Part shown: positions 16,705 through 24,579 of the stretch, piece after piece
Position numbering within the stretch: position 1 is the first letter of the stretch
Layout: each line of letters opens with the position of its first letter
Assembly (NCBI GenBank): GCA_015296085.1
Contig: DVDT01000065.1
Coordinates: forward strand, 1-37,622
Direction of reading: 5' to 3'
Source: Trichormus sp. M33_DOE_039
GTDB lineage: Bacteria > Cyanobacteriota > Cyanobacteriia > Cyanobacteriales > Nostocaceae
Length of the DNA: 37,622 nt
Notes under the pieces: generated by a model
The model's database searches: none
The model's input: only the letters and a program-made list of their open reading frames with translations
What the model was told of the DNA's origin: nothing
Program-made: the position numbers and the translations under genes

Positions 16705-18420
16705 GTGATTTTGAATATTTTACAAAACCGTTATCGTTTAATGAATCTGATTAGCCAAGAGGGATTTTGCCAAACTTACATGGCTGTAGATGAGGGCAAA
16801 TCACCTCCAATGGTTTGTATAGTAGAACAAGTAACAGAAGGAAATCAAACACAGCAATTTTTTGAGCAGAAAGCGCAGTTACTTCAAGAAATAGGACAAC
16901 ATCCACAAATTCCCAATTTATTAGCCCATTTTCAAGACAATGGTTACTTTTATTTAATACAAGAATTTATTTCTGGGTCGAATTTAGAGCAAATCTTGGC
17001 AACAGAAGGGGCATTTAATGAAAGTCAAATTTGGCAACTTTTACAAGAGATATTACCAGTCCTAAAATTTATTAGCGATCGCCACATTATTCACTGTGAC
17101 ATCAAACCCCAAAATATCATCCGCATCTACTCAGGAAATTTCGCCTTAGTCGATTTTGCTAATGCTCAAATTGCCTCAGCAATTAACACTAATCACAACA
17201 TTACTGGTAATCCTGAATATTCCGCACCCGAACAAATCCAAGGTAAACCAGTATTTGCTAGTGACCTTTATAGCTTGGGAGTAACTTGTATTTATCTCCT
17301 GACTCAAATTTCGCCCTTTGATTTATGGGACATTACTAATGATGAATGGGTGTGGCGACAATATCTGACTACAAAGATCAGCGATCGCCTCGGCAAAATT
17401 CTCGATAAATTAATCTCAAAAGCCATTCCTCAACGCTATCACACAGCCGATGCAGTCATGCTGGCAATGGGGATCACTCACACATCTACCTATGATTGCA
17501 GCAATTTCAAATCCCCAAATCTGTGGCAATGTACCCATACCTTCACAGGTTCTAGTAGTATTCATACCGTTAGCATGAGTCCTGACGGCAAGATTTTAGC
17601 TAGTGGTGACGACAATAAAATCATCAAATTATGGGACTTAGATACAAAAAAAGTCATCAACACCTTATCAGGACATTCCCAAGCTGTGACATCGCTGACT
17701 TTCAGTCCCAACGGAGAAATCTTAGCCACGGCTAGCGATGACCACAGCGTTAAATTATGGCACTTGCCAACATCAAAAACCATTTACACCCTCACAGGAC
17801 ACTCACACAGCATCAAATCAGTCGCCTTTAGTCCTGATGGGCAAACTCTTGCTAGTGGGAGTTGGGACAAACAAATCAAACTTTGGGATGTGAATAATGG
17901 CGTAGAAATTTGTCACCTATCAGGACATCAACTACAAGTGAGTGCAGTCGCCTTTAGTCCCGATGGAAAACTTTTAGCGAGTGCTAGCTTCGATAGAACA
18001 ATTCGTCTATGGCAATTGAAAAACCGCCAGTGCTATGACTTGTCAGAAACAATCTCAGGTCATACACGAGCGGTTTTAGCGATCGCCTGGAGTCCAGATG
18101 GTAAACTCTTGGCTACAGGCAGCGATGATAACACCATTAAATTGTGGGATGTCAACACTTTTGAGCTAATTGGCACATTGTTAGGCCATTCTTGGGCAGT
18201 AGTCGCAGTAGCTTTTACTGCCGATAGCAAAACACTCATGAGTGCCAGTTGGGATAAAACCATCAAGCTTTGGCAAATCAACACAACACAACAGATAACT
18301 ACTCTAGTAGGTCATGTAGACTCAGTATCCACGGTTGCCGTCAGCCAAGTTGCACAACTAATAGCTAGTGGCAGCCGGGACAAAACCATCAAAATTTGGG
18401 AGTTGACAGTTGACAGTTGA
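16705..18420 (+). CDS. degenerate Ser/Thr kinase fused to seven WD40 repeats
   Basis: About 571 residues: an N-terminal kinase fold (~10-270) and a C-terminal single seven-blade WD40 propeller (~275-570; blades end in KLWDL, KLWHL, KLWDV, RLWQL, KLWDV, KLWQI and KIWEL). The kinase lobe departs from active relatives. The Gly-rich loop is ISQEGFCQTY, the ATP Lys position is Glu (CIVEQV, codon 16825-16827), HRD is HCD (HCDIKPQN) and DFG is DFA; the DIKPQN loop, APE and DLYSLG segments remain. It is probably a pseudokinase scaffold or weakly active. Start is GTG 16705 or the adjacent TTG 16702, only 13-16 bp after the helicase, so likely co-transcribed. The last codons and the stop are supplied by a heptamer repeat. 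Confidence 0.85.
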   Translation: MILNILQNRYRLMNLISQEGFCQTYMAVDEGKSPPMVCIVEQVTEGNQTQQFFEQKAQLLQEIGQHPQIPNLLAHFQDNGYFYLIQEFISGSNLEQILATEGAFNESQIWQLLQEILPVLKFISDRHIIHCDIKPQNIIRIYSGNFALVDFANAQIASAINTNHNITGNPEYSAPEQIQGKPVFASDLYSLGVTCIYLLTQISPFDLWDITNDEWVWRQYLTTKISDRLGKILDKLISKAIPQRYHTADAVMLAMGITHTSTYDCSNFKSPNLWQCTHTFTGSSSIHTVSMSPDGKILASGDDNKIIKLWDLDTKKVINTLSGHSQAVTSLTFSPNGEILATASDDHSVKLWHLPTSKTIYTLTGHSHSIKSVAFSPDGQTLASGSWDKQIKLWDVNNGVEICHLSGHQLQVSAVAFSPDGKLLASASFDRTIRLWQLKNRQCYDLSETISGHTRAVLAIAWSPDGKLLATGSDDNTIKLWDVNTFELIGTLLGHSWAVVAVAFTADSKTLMSASWDKTIKLWQINTTQQITTLVGHVDSVSTVAVSQVAQLIASGSRDKTIKIWELTVDS

Positions 18421-18430
18421 CAGTTGACAG
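18401..18430. repeat. heptamer tandem repeat (AGTTGAC x4) ending the WD40-kinase gene
   Basis: Four perfect 7-bp units plus two bases. The gene's final L-T-V-D-S and its TGA stop (18418-18420) are read from the repeat, so the true C-terminus ends at KIWE and the repeat provides the stop. Confidence 0.9.
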
Positions 18431-18459
18431 GGACAGAAATCTCTCTTGTATCTCTCACT

Positions 18460-18494
18460 CCCCAATCCCCAGTCCCCAGTCCCCAATCCCCAAA
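18460..18494. repeat. CCCCAGT-type heptamer repeat, 5 units
   Basis: CCCCAAT, CCCCAGT, CCCCAGT, CCCCAAT, CCCCAAA. It ends exactly at the base before the stop codon of the convergent PSRP-3 gene. It belongs to the same family as the repeat inside menC. Confidence 0.88.
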
Positions 18495-18794
18495 TCAAGC
18501 ACTACCCGTGAAAGCAACTTCAGGGAATTTCAACTGTGCTTCTGCCATCGGACGGTTTCTGCCTTCCTCTTGCCAGTAGTTAATTACTTCTGTTGCCTTA
18601 TTTAGCAACTCTACGCGGTCGATATCAGAGATCCAGTGTTTGGATTCGAGTTCTTTCTTTAACTCTTCCCAGGCATCATTTCTAGGCCAGAAAAAATACT
18701 TAGTCAAAGGACTTGTACCTTTGCCAACAACTTGATCAACTGCTAGGGCAACGTTCTCATCTAGCCAAAGGATTTTCAAAATGAACTTGGACAA
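18495..18794 (-). CDS. 30S ribosomal protein PSRP-3 (Ycf65)
   Basis: A 99-residue small-subunit ribosomal protein found in cyanobacteria and plastids. The sequence is nearly the family consensus: [27 protein letters not shown] (start), [38 protein letters not shown], and a C-terminal KFPEVAFTG. The start is a TTG at 18792-18794, chosen because a perfect GGAGGT lies 4 bp upstream on the minus strand. No in-frame ATG exists near the beginning of the conserved domain. It is convergent with the WD40-kinase gene. The function is structural within the ribosome, and this is a confident identification. Confidence 0.94.
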   Translation of the reverse strand: MSKFILKILWLDENVALAVDQVVGKGTSPLTKYFFWPRNDAWEELKKELESKHWISDIDRVELLNKATEVINYWQEEGRNRPMAEAQLKFPEVAFTGSA

Positions 18795-18798
18795 TTAT

Positions 18799-18804
18799 AC
18801 CTCC
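18799..18804 (-). promoter_or_regulatory. strong Shine-Dalgarno fixing the PSRP-3 TTG start
   Basis: The minus strand reads GGAGGT-ATAA-TTG. A six-base anti-16S match at ideal spacing supports the non-ATG start. Confidence 0.85.
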
Positions 18805-18963
18805 GGGGAATATCCGGCTATGACTTACTAAGTTTGCGATCGCTTATTTTAACGCAATATTCACCAGTTGACCAAATAGATTAGGGAATTGGGTATGGGG
18901 AATTGGGAATTGTAGATATTCGTAGGGATTATTTGTGGATAGAGATAATTGTGAATAGGCCGG

Positions 18964-19125
18964 ATGTTGAGGATTTGGAATATTGTCAAGAAATGGGATA
19001 ATTTCGCTAAAGATACAGTCGGTAAGCCAATAGTACGTGCTGCTGATAGTATTTGTGCAAACCTTGCAGAAGGGAGAGGTAGATGCAATGAAAGAATCCT
19101 CAACAAAAGCGATCGTTGTATTTGA
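18964..19125 (+). pseudogene. four-helix-bundle (S23/IVP-type) protein remnant
   Basis: A 53-codon frame beginning MLRIWNIVKKWDNFAKDTVGK, then PIVRAADSICANLAEGRGR, which is the conserved core of the four-helix-bundle (23S rRNA intervening-sequence-type) protein family common in cyanobacteria. Homology stops right after AEGRGR. The frame then runs 38 bp into the HAD hydrolase gene in a different frame and ends. Full family members need a further ~60 residues. It looks as if the 3' half was lost when the sequence now holding the HAD gene was joined here. Confidence 0.75.
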
Positions 19126-19885
19126 TATTGATGGTGTTGTGCGTGACGTTGGTAGTTCCTATCGTCGGGCTTTAGCAGACACAGTAGAGTATTTTACTAA
19201 AAACGCCTATCGCCCCACATCCTTAGAAATTGACCAACTCAAATCAGAAGGTATCTGGAATAACGATTGGGAAGCATCCCAAGAATTGATCTATCGGTAC
19301 TTTGCTAGTCAAGGAACGCCCCGTGAACAATTACAACTTAACTACGAAACTATAGTTGCTTTTTTTCAATCCCGTTATCGTGGCCCTGATCCCCAAAACT
19401 GGACAGGATACATCTGTGATGAACCTTTATTATTACAACCTAGCTATTTAGCACAACTGACACAAGCTGATATTGGTTGGGGTTTTTTCAGTGGTGCTAC
19501 TCGCGGTTCTGCTACCTATGTGTTAGAAAAACGTCTGGGTTTACAGTCTCCCGTTTTGATTGCGATGGAAGATGCACCCAGTAAACCAGACCCTACAGGA
19601 TTATTTGCTACTCTCAATCATTTAGAAAATGGGTCAGAAGGCACATCAACTATTATTTATGTAGGTGATACCGTGGCAGATATGTACACGGTTGGTAAAG
19701 CCAGAGAACTGCAACCTCACCGGACTTGGGTTGGTGTCGGCATCTTACCGCCTCATGTACAGGAAACACAAGACCGTTCTGACGCTTATGCACAAACGCT
19801 AATCAAAGCAGGTGCATCACTGGTTTTAAGTAATGTTGAGCAATTAATTCCAGGTACAATTGCGGAGTTAGTCAAAAATCATTAG
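19088..19885 (+). CDS. HAD-superfamily hydrolase (subfamily IA type)
   Basis: A 265-residue phosphohydrolase-like protein. HAD motif I is FDIDGVVRD (nucleophile D13, acid D15), motif II is the Ser/Thr in FFSGATRGS, motif III is the Lys in SKPDPTGL, and motif IV is YVGDTVADM. A helical cap lies between motifs I and II (~30-125). The best start is the ATG at 19088, preceded by GGGAGAGG. An upstream ATG at 19037 would read through the four-helix-bundle remnant. The pattern resembles the cyanobacterial TIGR01548-type HAD group. The substrate is unknown. No operon partner is evident: the next gene is 160 bp away on the same strand. Confidence 0.85.
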   Translation: MKESSTKAIVVFDIDGVVRDVGSSYRRALADTVEYFTKNAYRPTSLEIDQLKSEGIWNNDWEASQELIYRYFASQGTPREQLQLNYETIVAFFQSRYRGPDPQNWTGYICDEPLLLQPSYLAQLTQADIGWGFFSGATRGSATYVLEKRLGLQSPVLIAMEDAPSKPDPTGLFATLNHLENGSEGTSTIIYVGDTVADMYTVGKARELQPHRTWVGVGILPPHVQETQDRSDAYAQTLIKAGASLVLSNVEQLIPGTIAELVKNH

Positions 19886-19939
19886 CCATTAGTGATTTAT
19901 TCTCTCAATCCCTAATTTCCCAATGCCCAAAATTCTTTA

Positions 19940-20000
19940 ATTTTGAATTTTGTAGCTTGCTTCTCTAACGAGACGTGACTGCGTACCCTTAGGGTATTTT
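19940..20000. repeat. spacer repeats between HAD and DUF4336 genes
   Basis: Two TTTTGAATTTTG-type copies flank TGTAGCTTGCTTC (shared with 14431) and a TACCC-TTA-GGGTA hairpin. It is a mosaic of scattered Nostoc-type repeats with no coding signal. Confidence 0.55.
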
Positions 20001-20045
20001 GAATTTTGAATTGATTAGCCCAATGCCCAATTCCCCATTCCCTAG

Positions 20046-21242
20046 ATGAATCCGCAAGATTTTAGCTGGCCTTTCTGGTTTACTTTACCGCTCTACCCAT
20101 ACGGTAAGCGACGAACACTCCGGCATGAAATTATTAAAGACACAATCTGGACTTTTGACCAGATGCAGGGCATTTTTTATGTTATAGTCCCCATTCGGAT
20201 GACGGTCGTTAAATTAGACAAGGGGGGACTTTTGGTTTATGCACCAGTTGCCCCAACGCGCGAATGTATTAGTCTGGTAAATGAACTAGTGGCAGAACAC
20301 GGAGATGTCAAATATATCATTCTGCCCACGATTTCCGGTTTAGAACATAAGGTATTTGTCGGCCCTTTTGCTAGATGCTTTCCCCAAGCGCAGGTGTTTG
20401 TCGCACCGAACCAGTGGAGTTTTCCGCTGAATTTACCCTTGAGTTGGCTGGGTTTACCACCTCAACGCACCTACATACTACCAGCAGATAGTAGCCAAGC
20501 ACCTTTTGCTGACGAGTTCGACTATGCAATATTAGATACCATTGACCTTGGCCCTGGTCAATTTGCAGAAGTTGCATTTCTACACAAGCGATCGCATACT
20601 TTACTAGTAACAGATACCATCATTTCTGTACCCGAAAATCCGCCAGCGATCGTTCAGCTAGACCCCTACGCCTTACTCTTTCACGCCAAAGACCAAGCTG
20701 CTGATCTAGTTGCAGATAATCCCACCAACCGCCGCAAAGGATGGCAACGCATCACCTTATTTGCCTTGTATTTTAGCCCTAGTGCTTTAGAAGTACCCCG
20801 TTGCCTGGAAGTCTTTCGCAATGCTTTAAAAGCCCCAGAAAAGTCATATAAAGCTTATTTTGGGTTGTTTCCCTTTCAATGGCGACATGATTGGCAGCGT
20901 TCTTTTGATGCAGTGCGGGGAGATGGACGTTTGTTTGTCGCACCAATATTACAGACATTGATTCTCAACCGCGCACCCCAAGCAACCATTAACTGGGCTA
21001 ATCAAGTCGCCAGTTGGGATTTTGAATGGATTATTCCCTGTCACTTTGATGCACCAATCAAAGCCGAACCGCATCAGTTTCGCCAAGCTTTCTCTTTTTT
21101 AGAAAAACAGCCTGCGGTAAGTGCGGGTGTATTTAGTAGTAGTAGCTACCCTCTACCAGAGGAAGATTTTCAACTGCTGAGAGTAATTGATCAAGGCCTA
21201 AATCGCCGCGGGATTGTACCACCACCAAAGGAGAAATTATAA
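20046..21242 (+). CDS. DUF4336 domain protein
   Basis: A 398-residue protein I recognise as the cyanobacterial/plant DUF4336 family by the opening WPFWFTLPLYPYGKRRTLRHEI, the WTFDQMQGIFYVIVPIRMTVVKL segment, LPTISGLEHKVFVGPFARCFPQAQVFVAP and the C-terminal WIIPCHFDAPIKA. The layout (VVKL...GGLLVYAPV, then IILPT...EHK, then a final PCHFD) resembles a metallo-beta-lactamase-like fold with an altered metal site. No signal peptide is seen. The family has no established biochemical role. It ends 44 bp from the convergent DevA-like gene. Confidence 0.85.
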   Translation: MNPQDFSWPFWFTLPLYPYGKRRTLRHEIIKDTIWTFDQMQGIFYVIVPIRMTVVKLDKGGLLVYAPVAPTRECISLVNELVAEHGDVKYIILPTISGLEHKVFVGPFARCFPQAQVFVAPNQWSFPLNLPLSWLGLPPQRTYILPADSSQAPFADEFDYAILDTIDLGPGQFAEVAFLHKRSHTLLVTDTIISVPENPPAIVQLDPYALLFHAKDQAADLVADNPTNRRKGWQRITLFALYFSPSALEVPRCLEVFRNALKAPEKSYKAYFGLFPFQWRHDWQRSFDAVRGDGRLFVAPILQTLILNRAPQATINWANQVASWDFEWIIPCHFDAPIKAEPHQFRQAFSFLEKQPAVSAGVFSSSSYPLPEEDFQLLRVIDQGLNRRGIVPPPKEKL

Positions 21243-21286
21243 AACTTATAGGTTATACCGTTTCTTAATGAAGATGCACTTTACTT

Positions 21287-22018
21287 TTACTCTATAGCAG
21301 TTTTTAGCTGTCCATCTTCCATATAAATGATGCGATCGGCAATATCCAAGATGCGATTGTCATGAGTGACTAATAAAATCGTACAGCCTTGTTCTTTAGC
21401 TAATTTCTGGATTAATTCCACCACATCTCGACCAGTTTTTTTATCAAGTGCGGCTGTGGGTTCATCTGCTAAAACAATTTGCGGGTTACTAACTAAAGCA
21501 CGCGCGATCGCTACCCGTTGTTTTTGTCCTCCAGAAAGTTTATCAGGATAGTAATTGATTCGGTCTCCCAAGCCAACTGCTTCTAACATGGTAATCGCTT
21601 TGTCATCTGCATCTTGACTTAGCTGATTGTCATGTAACTCTAGAGACATCCTGACATTATCTTTTGCTGTTAAAAAAGTCATTAGGTTATGGGCTTGAAA
21701 AATGTAGCCAATCTGTCGCCGCAAGACAGTTAATCTCTGTTCACTAGTTCCACAAATTTCCTGTCCTAAAATTTTTAAACTACCTTCTTGAGCCGCACGT
21801 AGTCCACCTAAGAGAGTTAATAGAGTGGTTTTCCCAGACCCAGAAGGCCCGGTCATAATGACAATATCACCGCGATTAATATCTAAATTGATATTAAATA
21901 AAACTTGCTTGCGTATTCCACCTTTACCAAAGTAGTGATTGAGATTCCGAACCGAAATTACAGGCTCTTCAACCGCAGGATTAGACTCAGAAATTAGTGG
22001 CAAATAGTTTTGTAACAT
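21287..22018 (-). CDS. DevA-family ABC transporter ATP-binding protein (orphan)
   Basis: A 243-residue ABC ATPase with Walker A GPSGSGKTT at residues 57-65, the Q-loop in YIFQAHNL, signature LSGGQKQRVAIARAL, Walker B IVLADEPTAALD and the H-loop VTHD. The opening VRNLNHYFGKGGIRKQVLFNINLDI and the MTFLTAKDNVRMSLEL segment are typical of DevA, the ATPase of the DevBCA glycolipid exporter and its paralogues in heterocystous cyanobacteria. No devB (membrane fusion) or devC (permease) gene is next to it, so it must use partners encoded elsewhere. The RTX gene lies upstream on the same strand with a strong hairpin in between. Confidence 0.88.
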   Translation of the reverse strand: MLQNYLPLISESNPAVEEPVISVRNLNHYFGKGGIRKQVLFNINLDINRGDIVIMTGPSGSGKTTLLTLLGGLRAAQEGSLKILGQEICGTSEQRLTVLRRQIGYIFQAHNLMTFLTAKDNVRMSLELHDNQLSQDADDKAITMLEAVGLGDRINYYPDKLSGGQKQRVAIARALVSNPQIVLADEPTAALDKKTGRDVVELIQKLAKEQGCTILLVTHDNRILDIADRIIYMEDGQLKTAIE

Positions 22019-22060
22019 ACCTCAAAACCACCCTTTATCTGATCATTTTAGAGATGAGAG

Positions 22061-22088
22061 GGTCAAGTCCTCTTGAGAGGACTTGACC
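22061..22088. other. perfect 13-bp inverted repeat
   Basis: GGTCAAGTCCTCT, TG, AGAGGACTTGACC. It is a very stable hairpin between the RTX gene end and the DevA-like gene start. Neither strand shows a U-run right after it, so it may be a factor-dependent terminator, an RNA-processing signal or an operator for the DevA-like gene. Confidence 0.8.
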
Positions 22089-22150
22089 AGAAATGCCATA
22101 TAGTGTGGCCGTTTTATTGATATCGTGCTGTACTATAGCAGCAATGTAGA

Positions 22151-23566
22151 CTAGGCAATGAAATCTGCTGCTGTCAGACTGCTAGCTTGAATGCGATCAA
22201 CAATTGCAAATGGTGCTTCGTTACTACCCGCGATCGCAATTAAAACGTTACCGCCAGTTTGAATGAAGGAAAGTTGTCCAAAGCTAACTTGTTCAGGTAG
22301 CTTGAAGTGGTCTACTCCTTTCTCAAAATCAAAGATTTGATCCAATCTTGCGCCTCTACCCAATACAAAGATATCGCTACCAGTTCCACCATGCAGTAGA
22401 TTGAATCCTAGACCACCATCGAGTATATCGTTACCGGCTTCGCCGTTCATGATGTCATCATTTGCGCCGCCAAACAGTTGGTCATGGCCGAAACCACCGT
22501 TTAGTAGGTCATCTCCAGCATCTCCAATGATGGTATCGTTGCCGAGACCACCATTGAGAAAATCACCATCAATACCACCATCTATATAATCGTTGCCGTA
22601 ATCACCATTGATGAAGTCACCACCTTCTTCACCAAATAGGCGATCGCTACCTAAACCACCGTTGATCACATCGGCACTCAGTCCGCCGCGGATAGTATCA
22701 TTCTCAAATCCACCGTTGAGAAAATCGCTAGCGTCTGTCCCAACAGTTTGGGGGTTAATCACACCAATACTCGGAATGTCTTCTTCTAATATAGATGTGT
22801 ACTGAGGATACAGTTCAGCCTCGCTGACTTGGACAAAATTGGCTGGTGTAATTTGATCAGCAGCAACAAAGATTACCAATGCAACTACTTCACCTGTGGC
22901 AGCTACAGTAATCAAAGAACTAGGGCCAACAGCCTCGATCTTGATTTGATCGTATGTTAAGCCCCCAGCTAAACCAATAAAATCATCGGTAGGGTTAAAG
23001 TCAACAATAGAGTCCACTCCCTCGCCGGCTTTAATGACGAAGCGATCGCGTCCTTCCGCACCAAACAGCACATCGTTACCAGCACCACCGTAAAGTAGAT
23101 CATCATCAGCAGCACCAAATAGACCATCATTTCCTGCTCCACCCAACAGGACATCGTTACCCCCACCTCCTCCTACGAGGTCATTACCAGTACCTCCAAC
23201 TACGATATCGTCTTCATCGTTGGGTAAACGTAAAAAGAAGTCATTACCACCTCCACCAAAGAGGATATCTTCACCTAGAGAACCAACAATAAAGTCATTA
23301 CCTAAGCCACCTACAATTAAATCGTCAGCATCACTACCATTGAGCAGATCATTACTAGCAGTACCCACCAAGACTGATCTGTGAACGTGTGAACTGGAGC
23401 TGCCATGATCATTGTTTAATAAGCTATCTTGAATCAAAAGAATGGCGGAATCAACAAGATGATTTAGTAGTCTTGACATATTTTTAGTTGGGTAGTTACA
23501 AGAGTTTAATGTGCGTTCAAGCCGCAGCAAAGAGTTAATCCAGCCAAGATAAAATGAGTCATTCAA
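22151..23566 (-). CDS. RTX (hemolysin-type) calcium-binding repeat protein
   Basis: A 471-residue protein with two blocks of GGxGxDxhx nonapeptide repeats, about residues 70-180 and 270-400, which form Ca-binding beta-rolls. Each block is followed by a similar capping module: DRFVIKAGEGVDSIVDF...ITPANF after the first and DIFVLGRGARLDQIFDF...LTAADFIA at the C-terminus, so the protein looks like an internal duplication. There is no N-terminal signal peptide. RTX proteins usually leave by type I secretion with a C-terminal signal, and the C-terminal LTAADFIA fits. The first ~65 residues (helical, with HHV-type HGSSSSHVH) are unrecognised. No enzyme domain is visible, so the role may be structural or adhesive. 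Confidence 0.87.
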   Translation of the reverse strand: MNDSFYLGWINSLLRLERTLNSCNYPTKNMSRLLNHLVDSAILLIQDSLLNNDHGSSSSHVHRSVLVGTASNDLLNGSDADDLIVGGLGNDFIVGSLGEDILFGGGGNDFFLRLPNDEDDIVVGGTGNDLVGGGGGNDVLLGGAGNDGLFGAADDDLLYGGAGNDVLFGAEGRDRFVIKAGEGVDSIVDFNPTDDFIGLAGGLTYDQIKIEAVGPSSLITVAATGEVVALVIFVAADQITPANFVQVSEAELYPQYTSILEEDIPSIGVINPQTVGTDASDFLNGGFENDTIRGGLSADVINGGLGSDRLFGEEGGDFINGDYGNDYIDGGIDGDFLNGGLGNDTIIGDAGDDLLNGGFGHDQLFGGANDDIMNGEAGNDILDGGLGFNLLHGGTGSDIFVLGRGARLDQIFDFEKGVDHFKLPEQVSFGQLSFIQTGGNVLIAIAGSNEAPFAIVDRIQASSLTAADFIA

Positions 23567-23891
23567 GACCTAGTTAAATCTTATTGGCTAGTTTATCTAT
23601 AGAAGATAGCTATTGAAATTTTGTGAATGATTAGTTAATCAGGGGAATCTCAAAGAGGTTTTTACATGAAGTGCAACATCCTTGAAATTACTTATCCACA
23701 TCATATATATAGATGTATGTATTAAAAATTAAGGTTTGTTTATTAACAGGTTAATTTTGCTCATGCCTAAGTTTCGGACTGTCTAAATTGCCAAAATACA
23801 TTCAAGATTAAATTTCGTTTATCTAATAATTAAAACACGCAAATCAACTTGTAAATCGAAATTTTTGGGACAAATTAGTTACACTTTTGAG

Positions 23892-23911
23892 AATAAGTAA
23901 TATTACTTATT
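23892..23911. promoter_or_regulatory. 20-bp perfect palindrome, candidate operator
   Basis: AATAAGTAATATTACTTATT is fully self-complementary around 23901/23902. It sits 326 bp upstream of the RTX gene and 669 bp upstream of the polyketide cluster. The binding protein is unknown. Confidence 0.5.
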
Positions 23912-24531
23912 AAAATATGTAAATAAATCGTAGAGATATATGATTTATATTTATATTTGGTCAATTCTATAGAAAATATAAAATACTCTCTCATTATGTG
24001 TGTATAATTTTCACGTGTGCTGTAATTTAACTGGATGGAGTAAATCAACTCCACAACCAACTACTCAAAGTGTGTCAATAATTCAGTTTGGTAAAGAAGT
24101 CAAACATAGTTCATGTCAAATCCAAAAATACCTACAGTATGCAGGTGAAAGAATCTAGATTACCTATACAAAAAAAATCATGGCACACCGATGAGTAAAG
24201 CATTCTCGAACCTGATGCCTATAACCCAAAAGCATTGTAGTCAATATATTGGGGATAAGCTATACGGTTAAATTTGCTCTCATCAATTGAATGCAAAGCC
24301 TGTATTTCTTTATTTCAAAAACTTCAACTTTACACAATCTAAAGTATATCGGCTGTGGGCCTAGTTCACACCCATATTGTTGTGGCAATTCTTAGTAAAA
24401 GCACCGGAAATTGCAAATAACTGTCATGGCTAGTGGCATGGCTAATCTTATTGCAGAGATCGTTTCGCCTACTGTATTTTGCTAATTTAACCAAAAAACT
24501 TTAGCCAAAATATATCAATCTCTTGTTGGGT

Positions 24532-24552
24532 TTACGCAAGGTCAATTACGCA
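24532..24552. promoter_or_regulatory. TTACGCA direct repeat with 14-bp period
   Basis: TTACGCA occurs at 24532-24538 and again at 24546-24552, 28 bp before the methyltransferase ATG. The spacing resembles a tandem response-regulator site, but this is only a guess. Confidence 0.35.
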
Positions 24553-24579
24553 TAGTTTATTTTTGGTGTACAAAGACTT

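Larger units (their letters stand above)
23567..24579. promoter_or_regulatory. 1.0-kb spacer upstream of the polyketide cluster
   Basis: A divergent spacer between the RTX gene and the methyltransferase gene, so it must hold promoters for both. It contains a perfect 20-bp palindrome (23892-23911), a TGGAGT/ACTCCA hairpin near 24034, a CATGGCTA direct repeat (~24425-24445) and a TTACGCA direct repeat close to the methyltransferase start. A 61-codon minus-strand frame at 23875-24060 looks like chance. The sequence is AT-rich and shows no recognisable gene. Confidence 0.55.

Noticed and set aside
19037-19087. Upstream ATG extending the HAD protein by 17 residues
   Set aside because: The added residues come from the four-helix-bundle remnant in another frame; the ATG at 19088 has the Shine-Dalgarno and leads directly into motif I.
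18861-19106. 81-codon minus-strand frame near the HAD gene
   Set aside because: The opposite strand carries the clear four-helix-bundle remnant, and the minus frame is its shadow.
22401-22805. Plus-strand Pro/Ser-rich open frames opposite the RTX gene
   Set aside because: They are the antisense of Gly/Asp-rich nonapeptide repeats; periodic composition keeps the frame open without coding meaning.
23875-24060. 61-codon minus-strand frame in the RTX-methyltransferase spacer
   Set aside because: AT-rich, Tyr/Ile-rich composition, no ribosome binding site and no recognisable family.
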